A stretch of DNA of 5,836 bases from Bacteroidales bacterium UBA1237 (GCA_002308935.1 DBWN01000172.1:2696-8531); one strand, 5' to 3'. Numbered from the stretch's first letter, positions 1-5,762 are shown. Program-made: numbers and translations. The notes: generated by a model from the sequence alone, not told the origin.

Positions 1-311
1 AGGTCGAATTCCTTCATCGCTTCCTCTTTCGAAACAGAAAGGTACTTACCGTATATCCAGCCCTCATTCTTGCCGTCGCTGACAAGATACCTTAGTCCGG
101 TATGCTTCTCATTTACCGAGTCCAGGATTTCAAGGGCGGTTCCTTTTTTTACTTGGGTGAGGATGTGCGAAGTGAGGGTGTCGTCAATGACGGACACTGT
201 CACATTCGCATAGGCGGTTCCGTAGGGTGAACTGTTCTGTGCAGATGCTCTAAGAGCTGTGACGGAAATGGCGAGGATTGATAGTGCAATAAGAAACGCT
301 GCTTTTCTCAT
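1..311 (-). CDS. Exported SH3-domain protein, N-terminal part (3' end outside window)
   Basis: About 103 codons are readable without a stop, starting at the ATG at 311-309 and running off the left edge, so the gene is partial. The protein begins MRKAAFLIAL, continues with a hydrophobic stretch, and has a type I signal peptidase site after Ala-24 (RASA|QNSS). It is therefore exported to the periplasm or cell surface. Residues about 33-95 have the small all-beta pattern of a bacterial SH3 domain: alternating hydrophobics, a central 'KKGTALEIL' strand, and a closing 'NEGWIYGKYL' strand with the conserved G-W-hydrophobic pattern. Such domains usually bind peptidoglycan or peptides and often precede another domain, which is not visible here. 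No Shine-Dalgarno sequence is seen, as is usual in this phylum. A -7 box about 45 bases upstream suggests its own transcript, separate from the next gene, which ends at a terminator. Function beyond the domain type is unknown. Confidence 0.82.
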   Translation of the reverse strand, partial: MRKAAFLIALSILAISVTALRASAQNSSPYGTAYANVTVSVIDDTLTSHILTQVKKGTALEILDSVNEKHTGLRYLVSDGKNEGWIYGKYLSVSKEEAMKEFD

Positions 312-354
312 GATGTGCTGAAGCGGGCTAGGGTATGATCCGCTGATGTGACGG

Positions 355-362
355 CAAATATA
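355..362 (-). promoter_or_regulatory. Bacteroidetes -7 promoter box for the SH3-domain gene
   Basis: On the minus strand this reads TATATTTG, a full match to the Bacteroidetes -7 consensus TAnnTTTG. It lies 43 bases upstream of the ATG at 311, giving a leader of roughly 35-40 bases. No convincing TTTG is seen at the expected -33 position, so the call rests on the -7 box and its placement between the terminator and the start codon. An identical octamer lies upstream of the lipoprotein gene. Confidence 0.55.
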
Positions 363-412
363 GCACGTTTGGCGGAAGAATCATTGTCCTGGCCACATAA
401 AAGGGCGTTCTT

Positions 413-453
413 GCCAATAAAAGAAAATCACCTGCAGGCGGTCCTGCAGGTGA
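413..453 (-). terminator. Intrinsic terminator after the sigma-factor operon
   Basis: A perfect 10-bp inverted repeat, CACCTGCAGG at 429-438 and CCTGCAGGTG at 443-452, flanks a 4-base loop. One further T-A pair can form at 428/453. Read on the minus strand, the hairpin is followed by ATTTTCTTTTATT, a good U-rich tail. It begins about 26 bases past the stop codon of the beta-rich exported protein, where the end of that operon is expected. The tail is on the minus-strand side only, so this is a one-directional terminator. Confidence 0.85.
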
Positions 454-478
454 ATAAGTGTTTGTGTCTTGATATGCA

Positions 479-1381
479 TTACAGGTCGAAGCAGAAACCT
501 ATCGACCATGTCGTGAATGATGGGAAATTGTCCGTCTTCAAAACGCTTTTTGGTGCGAACTTCACGTAAATGTCAAGGAAGTCCTCGATATCAAATGCCA
601 CTAAAAGGTCCACGGTTACCGGAACTGTATCCACCTTGCCGTCTTTCTCCTTGTGTTTCTTGTCATCAAGATGGTACTTGGTTATAGTAGTGGCCGGACG
701 ATTGAAGTTCACCATGGGGCCGGTCACGATTTTGAAAGTGTTCCTGGAGTTTTTGACGCTGATAAGCGGGGATAGAGTCCATGAATGGACCGTGATCATG
801 GACTTTGTCTTGGTGGCACCGGAAGGGGTTTGCCCGAGAACGAGATTGCCGTTTTCCCCAATGAAGCGAATGTCAGATCTGGTCTTGAACCGCTTGATGT
901 TGTATCCTCCATTGATGCTTAACTGCACTTGTCTTCCGGGGAAGTCGTAAGCCAATTTGAGGATTGAAGGGAACCCCACCTCTGAATTGTGCCAGTCACT
1001 CAGATTCAATTGCGACGGGGCATCGATCGGGTTCAGGAGTCCAATAGTCATGAAGGGAGACATCTGTACCGAAAACCTTGGATTGTCGCGTGAAGAAGTC
1101 TCTTTTTTGTTGATTTTGTCAAGGAAGGGGAAAGAGACATCAAAATCCATTTTGTTTTCCATGCTGGAGATGTTCATCCGGGCATCTTGAGGTATCTCGA
1201 TGTCAGAAGAATAGTAGTAGTCCTTATTGGTCTCACTCCCGGAGATTACTATGCTTTGGCGGTCATTGTTGCTGATTACAAGTACGGAGTCCGGTCTGTA
1301 GACCTTTACCGTATCCGCCATCTGGGCTTGTGCCCCGATTCCTGCCGTGAGCAGGAAAAATGCGATCATAGTCTTTTTCAT
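479..1381 (-). CDS. Exported beta-rich protein, probable outer-membrane beta-barrel
   Basis: The gene encodes 300 residues from an ATG at 1381 to TAA at 479. The N-terminus (MKKTMIAFFL, then a small-residue stretch ending AQAQ) is a clear type I signal peptide, with cleavage likely after Ala-19. The first 90 or so mature residues are polar and low in recognisable structure. From about residue 102 the sequence alternates hydrophobic and polar residues in short strands (for example 'RFSVQMSPFMTIGLL' and 'QVQLSINGGYNI'). It ends in 'TWSIGFCFDL', a last strand with aromatic residues near the C-terminus, as in outer-membrane barrels. I infer an outer-membrane or periplasm-facing barrel of modest size but do not recognise a named family. 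It is the last gene of the cluster, 21 bases after the preceding gene, and is followed by a strong terminator. In Bacteroidales such proteins often close ECF sigma / anti-sigma operons and may be the sensed or controlled envelope component. Confidence 0.8.
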   Translation of the reverse strand: MKKTMIAFFLLTAGIGAQAQMADTVKVYRPDSVLVISNNDRQSIVISGSETNKDYYYSSDIEIPQDARMNISSMENKMDFDVSFPFLDKINKKETSSRDNPRFSVQMSPFMTIGLLNPIDAPSQLNLSDWHNSEVGFPSILKLAYDFPGRQVQLSINGGYNIKRFKTRSDIRFIGENGNLVLGQTPSGATKTKSMITVHSWTLSPLISVKNSRNTFKIVTGPMVNFNRPATTITKYHLDDKKHKEKDGKVDTVPVTVDLLVAFDIEDFLDIYVKFAPKSVLKTDNFPSFTTWSIGFCFDL

Positions 1382-1402
1382 ATCTTTATCATTAGTCGTT
1401 CA

Positions 1403-1888
1403 TTATCTGTTTTTCTTGCTGAATATAGCCCTCAGCTCGGGTATTGTCGCCTTGCCCTCCATATATACGAGAATGAAGGCATCCGTGACGGTGGTCTCGT
1501 CTTTGACGAAGGTGCTGTGGGAGGTCCGCTGCATTGCCAGGTACCGGTTGACCCCGTTTTTCGCTTCCAGCCTCAGAAGGGCGTAGGTGATGTCCCCGGA
1601 AGAGATCTCGATTTCTTTGTCAAGCGCTCCGTTGGAGTCGGCAAGCACGGCTTCGGATATCTCATGGTATTCCTTGGGAGTGCAGCAAAGCTTTATGCTG
1701 TGGAACAGGGAGAGATTGTAGCTGCTTAGCTTGTCTCCTTTTACTAAGGAAGTCTCCAGCTTATGTCCATCAATCCGGCTTCCCTGTTCGAAGACCCATC
1801 CGCAGTGAAGATCCTCCTGGCAGGACGCCCTTATTCCCGGGGATAGGAAAAGCGCCAAGAATACGATTATCATTATTGCCTGTCTCAT
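1403..1888 (-). CDS. Small exported protein of unknown function with four cysteines
   Basis: A 161-residue protein starting at the ATG at 1888. It opens with MRQAIMIIVFLALFLSPGIR, a hydrophobic signal segment. Cleavage is likely near Ala-21/Ser-22 or just after Cys-23. Arg at -3 makes Cys-23 a poor lipobox, so a soluble periplasmic protein is more likely than a lipoprotein. It has four cysteines, C23, C29 and adjacent C68-C69, which could form disulfides after export. The rest is alpha/beta with a conserved-looking centre ('LSSYNLSLFHSIKL') and a C-terminal 'FILVYMEGKATIPELRAIF'. From memory this resembles the short Bacteroidales proteins of the DUF6108 type found beside ECF sigma genes, but I am not certain of that family. 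The gene starts 6 bases after the anti-sigma stop and ends 21 bases before the barrel-like gene, so it is almost surely in the same operon. Its role is unknown. Confidence 0.78.
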   Translation of the reverse strand: MRQAIMIIVFLALFLSPGIRASCQEDLHCGWVFEQGSRIDGHKLETSLVKGDKLSSYNLSLFHSIKLCCTPKEYHEISEAVLADSNGALDKEIEISSGDITYALLRLEAKNGVNRYLAMQRTSHSTFVKDETTVTDAFILVYMEGKATIPELRAIFSKKNR

Positions 1889-1894
1889 GGTATC

Positions 1895-2368
1895 TTACTT
1901 ATTCAATATGTTGTCCAATATGTCGTCCAGTTCCGGTCCGGAGTCTTCCGCGAAAATCTCTCCCAGAATGTCATCCACGTTTTGCATCACCGCTTTCTGG
2001 TTCGTGACCTTTTTCCCGTCCGTGTAAGAAATGTAACTTTCACTGCCGGATCGTCCTGTATGTATGCCCAGGATGATTGCAAGAGCGACAGCTGCGGCGG
2101 CGGAAAGTGTCTTCCAGACAATGGAACTGATTCTTCCCGGTTGTTCCCTTTGCAGAGCTTTCTTTGCCGCAAGATATCCCATTACGGCTCTGACTTCATC
2201 GAAGTCGGGATCGTCTTTTCCTTCATGGGTGACATACTCCAGGAGTTCTCTCTCTTCCTCTTGGGAGAGAGTCGCGGAGAAGTACCCCTCGGCCAACCCT
2301 GAAAAACGCTCTTTACCGTTATGTCTGTCCATGTTTCCCATATCTTTGTCATGTGTCGTGTTCATCAC
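1895..2368 (-). CDS. Single-pass anti-sigma factor (partner of the ECF sigma factor)
   Basis: Up to 157 residues. The N-terminal cytoplasmic part contains 'FSGLAEGYFSATLSQEEERELLEYV' (about 22-46), the pattern of Bacteroidetes anti-sigma factors in which an acidic helix pair near 'L-x-x-Y-F' binds the sigma factor. No HxxxCxxC zinc motif is present. One transmembrane helix lies at about 82-102 (IVWKTLSAAAAVALAIILG). The short periplasmic tail has 'YTDGKKVTNQKAVMQNVDDIL' and an acidic end, a motif I recall from Bacteroidales anti-sigma proteins. There is no FecR domain, so this is not a TonB-receptor-coupled type. It overlaps the sigma gene by 20 bases if the first ATG (2368) is used; in-frame ATGs at 2365, 2341 and 2332 are alternatives. 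The overlap suggests translational coupling and balanced production of the two proteins. The role is inferred from topology, motifs and position. Confidence 0.82.
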   Translation of the reverse strand: MMNTTHDKDMGNMDRHNGKERFSGLAEGYFSATLSQEEERELLEYVTHEGKDDPDFDEVRAVMGYLAAKKALQREQPGRISSIVWKTLSAAAAVALAIILGIHTGRSGSESYISYTDGKKVTNQKAVMQNVDDILGEIFAEDSGPELDDILDNILNK

Positions 2369-2867
2369 CGTAATCCCTCCTGTAGATTTCCCGGAGCTTG
2401 ATCCTGGCTCTTGACAGCTGCATCCTCACCGCTCCCGCTTCCATCCCGAGTTCCTTCGCAATGTCCTCCAGCTTCGCTCCTTCATACTCCTTTCTCCTTA
2501 TGATGTGTCTTTGGGTGGATGAGAGTTCCGTTTCGGCCAGAAGGTCAATCCTTCTTATCAGTTCTTCTTTTTCAAGAGCTCCTTTTACCCCGTCGTCGTA
2601 TTCAATCCCGATGTCCCCATCCAGAGGTTCACCTTTTTTCTTCCTTGCCCTGTTGAGGCTTTCATTCTTGACGGCTGTCCCTGCCAGCGCTGCCGCCTGG
2701 GATACGGATGACAGGGAATACTTCTTTGACCACAGCCTTATGAAAGCTTCTTGAAGGACGTCTTCCGCCTCGTCCGCATCCTTGAGGATACGGCTTGCTT
2801 TCAGCTTCAGGCGGTCACGGAAGGCCATGAATGCCGTCGTCAGTATGTCCTGCTGTTCTCTGGGCAA
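2349..2867 (-). CDS. ECF-type RNA polymerase sigma factor (sigma-70 family)
   Basis: Encodes about 172 residues if translation starts at the TTG at 2867. Region 2 is at about 12-75, with the core helix 'ADEAEDVLQEAFIRLW' (31-46), which binds core polymerase and the -10 element. Region 4 is at about 115-162, with the helix-turn-helix 'GAKLEDIAKELGMEAGAVRM' (130-149) that reads the -35 element. Regions 1 and 3 are absent, as in ECF sigmas. The frame stays open back to 3062, but that stretch lies inside the radical SAM gene and looks nothing like a sigma factor. The first ATG inside the domain, at 2828, would give 159 residues and cut into the first helix of region 2. TTG at 2867 fits the usual family length and the candidate promoter just upstream, but this start is uncertain. 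The sigma probably directs its own operon and envelope targets, and is held inactive by the overlapping anti-sigma protein. Confidence 0.88.
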   Translation of the reverse strand: MPREQQDILTTAFMAFRDRLKLKASRILKDADEAEDVLQEAFIRLWSKKYSLSSVSQAAALAGTAVKNESLNRARKKKGEPLDGDIGIEYDDGVKGALEKEELIRRIDLLAETELSSTQRHIIRRKEYEGAKLEDIAKELGMEAGAVRMQLSRARIKLREIYRRDYGDEHDT

Positions 2868-2891
2868 CTTTCTTTTGTGGACTTCTATACT

Positions 2892-2920
2892 TATAACACG
2901 GGAATGACCGGTTTGTAACA
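2892..2920 (-). promoter_or_regulatory. Candidate ECF-type (autoregulatory) promoter for the sigma operon
   Basis: Read on the minus strand, TGTTAC (2920-2915) is followed after 15 bases by GTGTTATA (2899-2892). This resembles the TGTAAC-like -35 and CGTCTTATA-like -10 elements that I recall upstream of many Bacteroidetes ECF sigma genes. Transcription would begin about 15-20 bases before the proposed TTG start. No housekeeping TAnnTTTG box is seen in this gap. The consensus is from memory and the match is imperfect, so treat it as a candidate. Confidence 0.38.
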
Positions 2921-2931
2921 GAAAAAACCGG
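2908..2931. repeat. 7-bp inverted repeat upstream of the sigma gene
   Basis: CCGGTTT (2908-2914) and AAACCGG (2925-2931) form a perfect inverted repeat with a 10-base centre. It overlaps the -35-like element of the candidate sigma promoter. It could be an operator or a weak hairpin ending the radical SAM transcript. There is no U-rich tract directly after it on the minus strand, which argues against an efficient terminator. Confidence 0.4.
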
Positions 2932-2959
2932 AATATTTCAGAAAAAATGAACGAGTGGA

Positions 2960-4018
2960 CTATTCCGCGTTCAGCAGGGAATAATGGCAGGTGAGGGGCT
3001 CTTCGCATGCGCCGTGCCAATTGTGCATTCCTCCGCCAAGGCAGTTTCGGAACTGTTTGCACTGTGTACAGATCCCTCTCTTCGCCCAGTCCCTGTCACG
3101 GAACCTTTTGAATCCGTTCATCCAGACTTCGTAGAAATTGTCGGAATAGATATTCCCTTCAGAGAAGGCGTCCCGGTCTATATTCGGGCAGGCGTTGATC
3201 CTTCCGTCGATAAGAACGGAAGCTATGTTGATTCCGGCGTGGCAGAAAAAAGGAGTGTCCCTGACTTGGCTTTCCCATTTCCCGAGGTATCCTTCACAAC
3301 TGAAAGTCGTCACCATCTTTCCGGAAGGGTTCTTCCTTTTGAGGGCGATGAATTCCATAAGGCGGGTCATCTCTTCTTTGCTCAGGATCATGTCCGGATC
3401 CGAGGCGGCACGTCCGATGGGGATTATGGTGAAAAGCCTCCATTGAGGGGTACCTAGGGATTCAAGGGTGGAGTGGATCTCTTCCAGTTCACGGATGTTC
3501 CTTTTGTTCACGCATGTGACGACATCAAAGTTAAGCCCCCTTTGAGCGGATGCTGTCTTGATTGCGCGGACCGTCCTTTGGAAACTCCCCGCATGTCCTC
3601 TCATCCAGTCGTGTGAGTCTTCCAGTCCGTCAAGGCTTATGGTGAGCGCTCCCATCCCGGCTCCCATCAGAAGATGGTGCATCTTTTCATCATAGAAGTA
3701 TCCGTTGGATACCATGCTCCATCCGAACCCCCTTTTCTTGATTTCACGTCCTATGGTCGTTATGTCCGGGCGCAGCAGAGGCTCTCCGCCCGTCAGCACT
3801 ACTGTGAATCCCTTTGGGCGATGGCTTTCCGGAATGGTGTCAAGCGCTCCCAGGAAATCCTCCAGCGGCATGTCCTTGTCACGGCTTCCCATGGTGCAGT
3901 CGCTGCCGCAGTGACGGCAGTGCAGATTGCACCTTGTCGTGCATTCCCAGAACAGGTAGTTCAGTTCATGCAGACGGGTTTCTCCGTTTCTGAAGAGGCG
4001 GAAAAGGAAATCATTCAT
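2960..4018 (-). CDS. Radical SAM/SPASM enzyme of the rSAM/lipoprotein system (TIGR04133-like)
   Basis: A complete 352-residue protein from the ATG at 4018. The radical SAM [4Fe-4S] motif CxxxCxxC is C30-C34-C37 within 'WECTTRCNLHCRHCGSDC', with extra cysteines C26 and C41 around it. The SAM-binding 'TGGEP' is at 76-80, with further barrel strands ('SMVSNGY' at 101-107, 'LTISLDG' at 125-131). The C-terminal SPASM-like domain, which holds auxiliary iron-sulfur clusters, has C259-x12-G-x4-C277, then C317-x2-C320-x5-C326, then C338 and C344. The fourth cysteine of the usual C-x2-C-x5-C-x3-C block is replaced by Gly-330. SPASM enzymes usually modify ribosomally made peptides or proteins in the cytoplasm. 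The gene lies 14 bases after a small lipoprotein gene, the arrangement of the TIGR04133/TIGR04134 pair in Bacteroidetes. The reaction and substrate are unknown; the lipoprotein precursor is the obvious candidate. Family assignment is from motifs and memory. Confidence 0.88.
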   Translation of the reverse strand: MNDFLFRLFRNGETRLHELNYLFWECTTRCNLHCRHCGSDCTMGSRDKDMPLEDFLGALDTIPESHRPKGFTVVLTGGEPLLRPDITTIGREIKKRGFGWSMVSNGYFYDEKMHHLLMGAGMGALTISLDGLEDSHDWMRGHAGSFQRTVRAIKTASAQRGLNFDVVTCVNKRNIRELEEIHSTLESLGTPQWRLFTIIPIGRAASDPDMILSKEEMTRLMEFIALKRKNPSGKMVTTFSCEGYLGKWESQVRDTPFFCHAGINIASVLIDGRINACPNIDRDAFSEGNIYSDNFYEVWMNGFKRFRDRDWAKRGICTQCKQFRNCLGGGMHNWHGACEEPLTCHYSLLNAE

Positions 4019-4032
4019 GGATGGAGATGTTC

Positions 4033-4383
4033 CTAAAGGCGTATTTCGTGGAAGTTCTTGCTGAAATCGTTTATCAGGGTGTCTTTCGGAGTGACTCCCT
4101 TGCCTTCGAATTTGAAATCTATGCCGTTATGTTTGTAATCAAGTCCGTAAATCTTCGCGAACCCTTGCGAGTCGGTCTTGCCGACTTCGAACCATTTGGA
4201 CTCTGATCCTCCCCTTGTCATTATGGTGATATCAGGAATCGCTTCTCCGGTCTGTTTTGAGACCACATGGAAGGACATTTCAATTCCGGGATCGAAGTCC
4301 GGACCGGTACCGTAGCAGGCCTGGAATACGAACAGGGCGGTGGTGAGTGCCGCTCCTTTGAGAATGTTTCGGAAAAATTTCAT
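4033..4383 (-). CDS. rSAM-associated putative lipoprotein (TIGR04134-like)
   Basis: A 116-residue protein starting at the ATG at 4383. An in-frame TTG two codons upstream (4389) is a less likely start. The N-terminus has two basic residues, a hydrophobic core (about 11-20) and the lipobox FQAC with Cys-23 as the lipidated residue, followed by YGTGPDF. The 'ACYG' start of the mature protein is, from memory, typical of lipoproteins paired with this radical SAM family. Residues about 35-100 look like a small Ig-like or carboxypeptidase-regulatory beta-sandwich: 'EMSFHVVSKQTGEAIPDI' and then 'VGKTDSQGFAKI', with the T-D-x-x-G turn typical of such folds. The mature part contains no other cysteine. 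It is the first gene of a two-gene unit with the radical SAM enzyme, behind a TAnnTTTG box. The product should be anchored in a membrane facing the periplasm or cell surface. Its function is unknown; it may be the enzyme's substrate. Confidence 0.82.
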   Translation of the reverse strand: MKFFRNILKGAALTTALFVFQACYGTGPDFDPGIEMSFHVVSKQTGEAIPDITIMTRGGSESKWFEVGKTDSQGFAKIYGLDYKHNGIDFKFEGKGVTPKDTLINDFSKNFHEIRL

Positions 4384-4419
4384 TGTCAAAGATGATATAG
4401 TCAGTTATTATGTCAGGCG

Positions 4420-4427
4420 CAAATATA
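4420..4427 (-). promoter_or_regulatory. Bacteroidetes -7 promoter box for the lipoprotein/rSAM unit
   Basis: On the minus strand this reads TATATTTG, a full TAnnTTTG match and the same octamer as at 355-362. It lies 36 bases upstream of the lipoprotein ATG (4383), giving a leader of about 30 bases. No good -33 TTTG is seen. Confidence 0.55.
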
Positions 4428-4525
4428 GTGCCTTTGCCCCTAATGTTGTTCACATGCTCTTTCTTATAGACGGAATATTTTGCGGAAAGTACCACTCCTC
4501 TATTCTCTTTGGATTGAGGAATCCT

Positions 4526-4533
4526 TATCTTTG
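4526..4533 (+). promoter_or_regulatory. Bacteroidetes -7 promoter box for the fucose-isomerase-like gene
   Basis: TATCTTTG matches TAnnTTTG and lies 26 bases upstream of the ATG at 4560, giving a short leader of roughly 20 bases. A TTTG at 4508-4511 is only 14 bases upstream, less than the usual spacing of about 19, so the -33 element is doubtful. A small perfect inverted repeat, GGATT-GAGG-AATCC (4511-4524), directly abuts the box and could be an operator. Confidence 0.5.
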
Positions 4534-4559
4534 TTTGTGCAAGAAAAGGTGCTCCGAAT

Positions 4560-5762
4560 ATGATCTCGATTTATACACTCACATCCGCTCTTCATGATGA
4601 GCAGGCGGTTTCAGCCGTGACATCCGATTTCCTCGGTGGTCTCGGTATCGAATATGTGTTGAAAGGGGAGGACTTCTCCGATTACGGCAGTTCCGATCTG
4701 GACCTTATATATGTAAGGACTGGCGGGACCGAAGGTGTATTCAAGCCCCTTCTCCCGAAGATTATGGAAGCCTCGCGTCAGCCGATTTACCTTCTCACAT
4801 CGGGAAAGAGCAATTCCTTGGCGGCTTCGCTTGAGATTCTGTCCTATCTGAGGTCGCACAATCTCAAAGGAGAGATAATCCACGGCAATCCCCGTGTGAT
4901 AAAGGAACGAGTGAATTTCCTTCAGGCAGTGGAGAAGGCGAGAAGGCAGTTGGACGGCAGCCGGTATGGCGTGATTGGCGCACCTTCGGATTGGTTGATT
5001 GCCAGCGGGGCGGATTATGCGGCTGTGAAAGACAAACTCGGGATTGAACTTGTGGATATCCCGATGACGGAACTTCTTTCAGAGATAGAAGCTACCCCTC
5101 AAGACAGCCTCTCTGCGAGGATTGCGTGCGGAGAACCACTTTTCGACGCTTCCCAGAAGGTGAAGGATGCTGTACCGGACGCGTACAGGATATATCTTGC
5201 CCTGAAGAACATTGTCGGGAGGTACTCTCTTTCGGGATTTACTCTAAGGTGTTTTGATCTTCTTACTTCTGTCCACAACACAGGATGTCTTGCCCTTTCG
5301 CTTCTCAACTCCCAAGGCATTGTCGCCGGGTGCGAGGGTGACGTCCCTGCCATGCTCTCGATGGCGATATCGAAAGCGGTCTGCGGAGTCAGCGGATTCC
5401 AGGCGAATCCTTCCAGCATTGATGTCGAAACAGGGGACATACTTCTGGCGCATTGTACCATTCCTTTGAATATGGTCAAGAGGTATTCTTTCGACACTCA
5501 CTTTGAATCAGGTATCGGCGTCGGCATCCGCGGGCATATGCAGGAAGGGGACATAACGCTTTTCAAGGTGTCAGGAGATTTGGGAAGACATTTTGTGGCG
5601 GAGGGGACGCTCCTCAGGAACCAGTCCAAGGATGACCTTTGCAGGACGCAGATAGTGGTGAACGTCGCTCAGACGGATTATTTCCTCAAAAATCCTATCG
5701 GAAACCACCATGTTGTGATACCGGGTCATGTCGGGAAACTGATCGAAGGGCTTTTGGCATGA
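4560..5762 (+). CDS. L-fucose isomerase-like sugar isomerase family protein (short form)
   Basis: Encodes 400 residues from the ATG at 4560, with an AAGAAAAGG stretch about 10 bases upstream. The N-terminal half has Rossmann-like alternating strands ('DLDLIYVRTGGTEGVF' at 46-61, 'QPIYLLTSG' at 74-82, 'RYGVIGAPSDWLI' at 135-147). The C-terminal half carries the signature of the L-fucose/L-arabinose isomerase fold. 'CLALSLLNSQGIVAGCEGDV' (243-262) contains the acidic pair E259/D261 at the place of the metal-binding Glu of FucI. It is followed by 'DILLAHCTIP' (293-302) and 'GNHHVVIPGHV' (381-391), whose histidines sit where FucI has its C-terminal metal-ligand His. True FucI is close to 590 residues, so this is a shortened relative whose substrate cannot be named. 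It may interconvert an aldose and a ketose or act on a related sugar. It is transcribed away from the lipoprotein/rSAM unit and is probably co-transcribed with the gene beginning at 5814. Confidence 0.78.
   Translation: MISIYTLTSALHDEQAVSAVTSDFLGGLGIEYVLKGEDFSDYGSSDLDLIYVRTGGTEGVFKPLLPKIMEASRQPIYLLTSGKSNSLAASLEILSYLRSHNLKGEIIHGNPRVIKERVNFLQAVEKARRQLDGSRYGVIGAPSDWLIASGADYAAVKDKLGIELVDIPMTELLSEIEATPQDSLSARIACGEPLFDASQKVKDAVPDAYRIYLALKNIVGRYSLSGFTLRCFDLLTSVHNTGCLALSLLNSQGIVAGCEGDVPAMLSMAISKAVCGVSGFQANPSSIDVETGDILLAHCTIPLNMVKRYSFDTHFESGIGVGIRGHMQEGDITLFKVSGDLGRHFVAEGTLLRNQSKDDLCRTQIVVNVAQTDYFLKNPIGNHHVVIPGHVGKLIEGLLA

Noticed and set aside
429..452. Palindrome with two CCTGCAGG copies as a recombination or attachment site
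   Set aside because: Its position just after a stop codon and the U-rich tail on one side fit an intrinsic terminator; no integrase or duplicated flank is visible.
348..569. Short plus-strand frame across the terminator and promoter region
   Set aside because: It runs through a perfect terminator hairpin and into the 3' end of an opposite gene, with no coding signal.
570..950. Open plus-strand frame opposite the beta-rich exported protein gene
   Set aside because: It is antisense to a gene with a clear signal peptide and has no domain pattern or promoter of its own.
1187..1729. 180-codon plus-strand frame opposite the small exported protein
   Set aside because: It straddles two minus-strand genes, has no recognisable motif, and the minus-strand reading explains the region fully.
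2868..3062. N-terminal extension of the sigma reading frame to a GTG at 3062
   Set aside because: Most of it lies inside the radical SAM gene. The added residues are Arg-rich and unlike any sigma domain, and the intervening gap carries promoter-like sequence.
2984..3457. 157-codon plus-strand frame opposite the radical SAM gene
   Set aside because: The minus strand carries the SPASM cysteines and family motifs here; the plus frame shows no protein-like pattern.
4415..4432. Imperfect GGCGC/GTGCC repeat around the lipoprotein -7 box
   Set aside because: Only five pairs with one G-T; too short to separate from chance.
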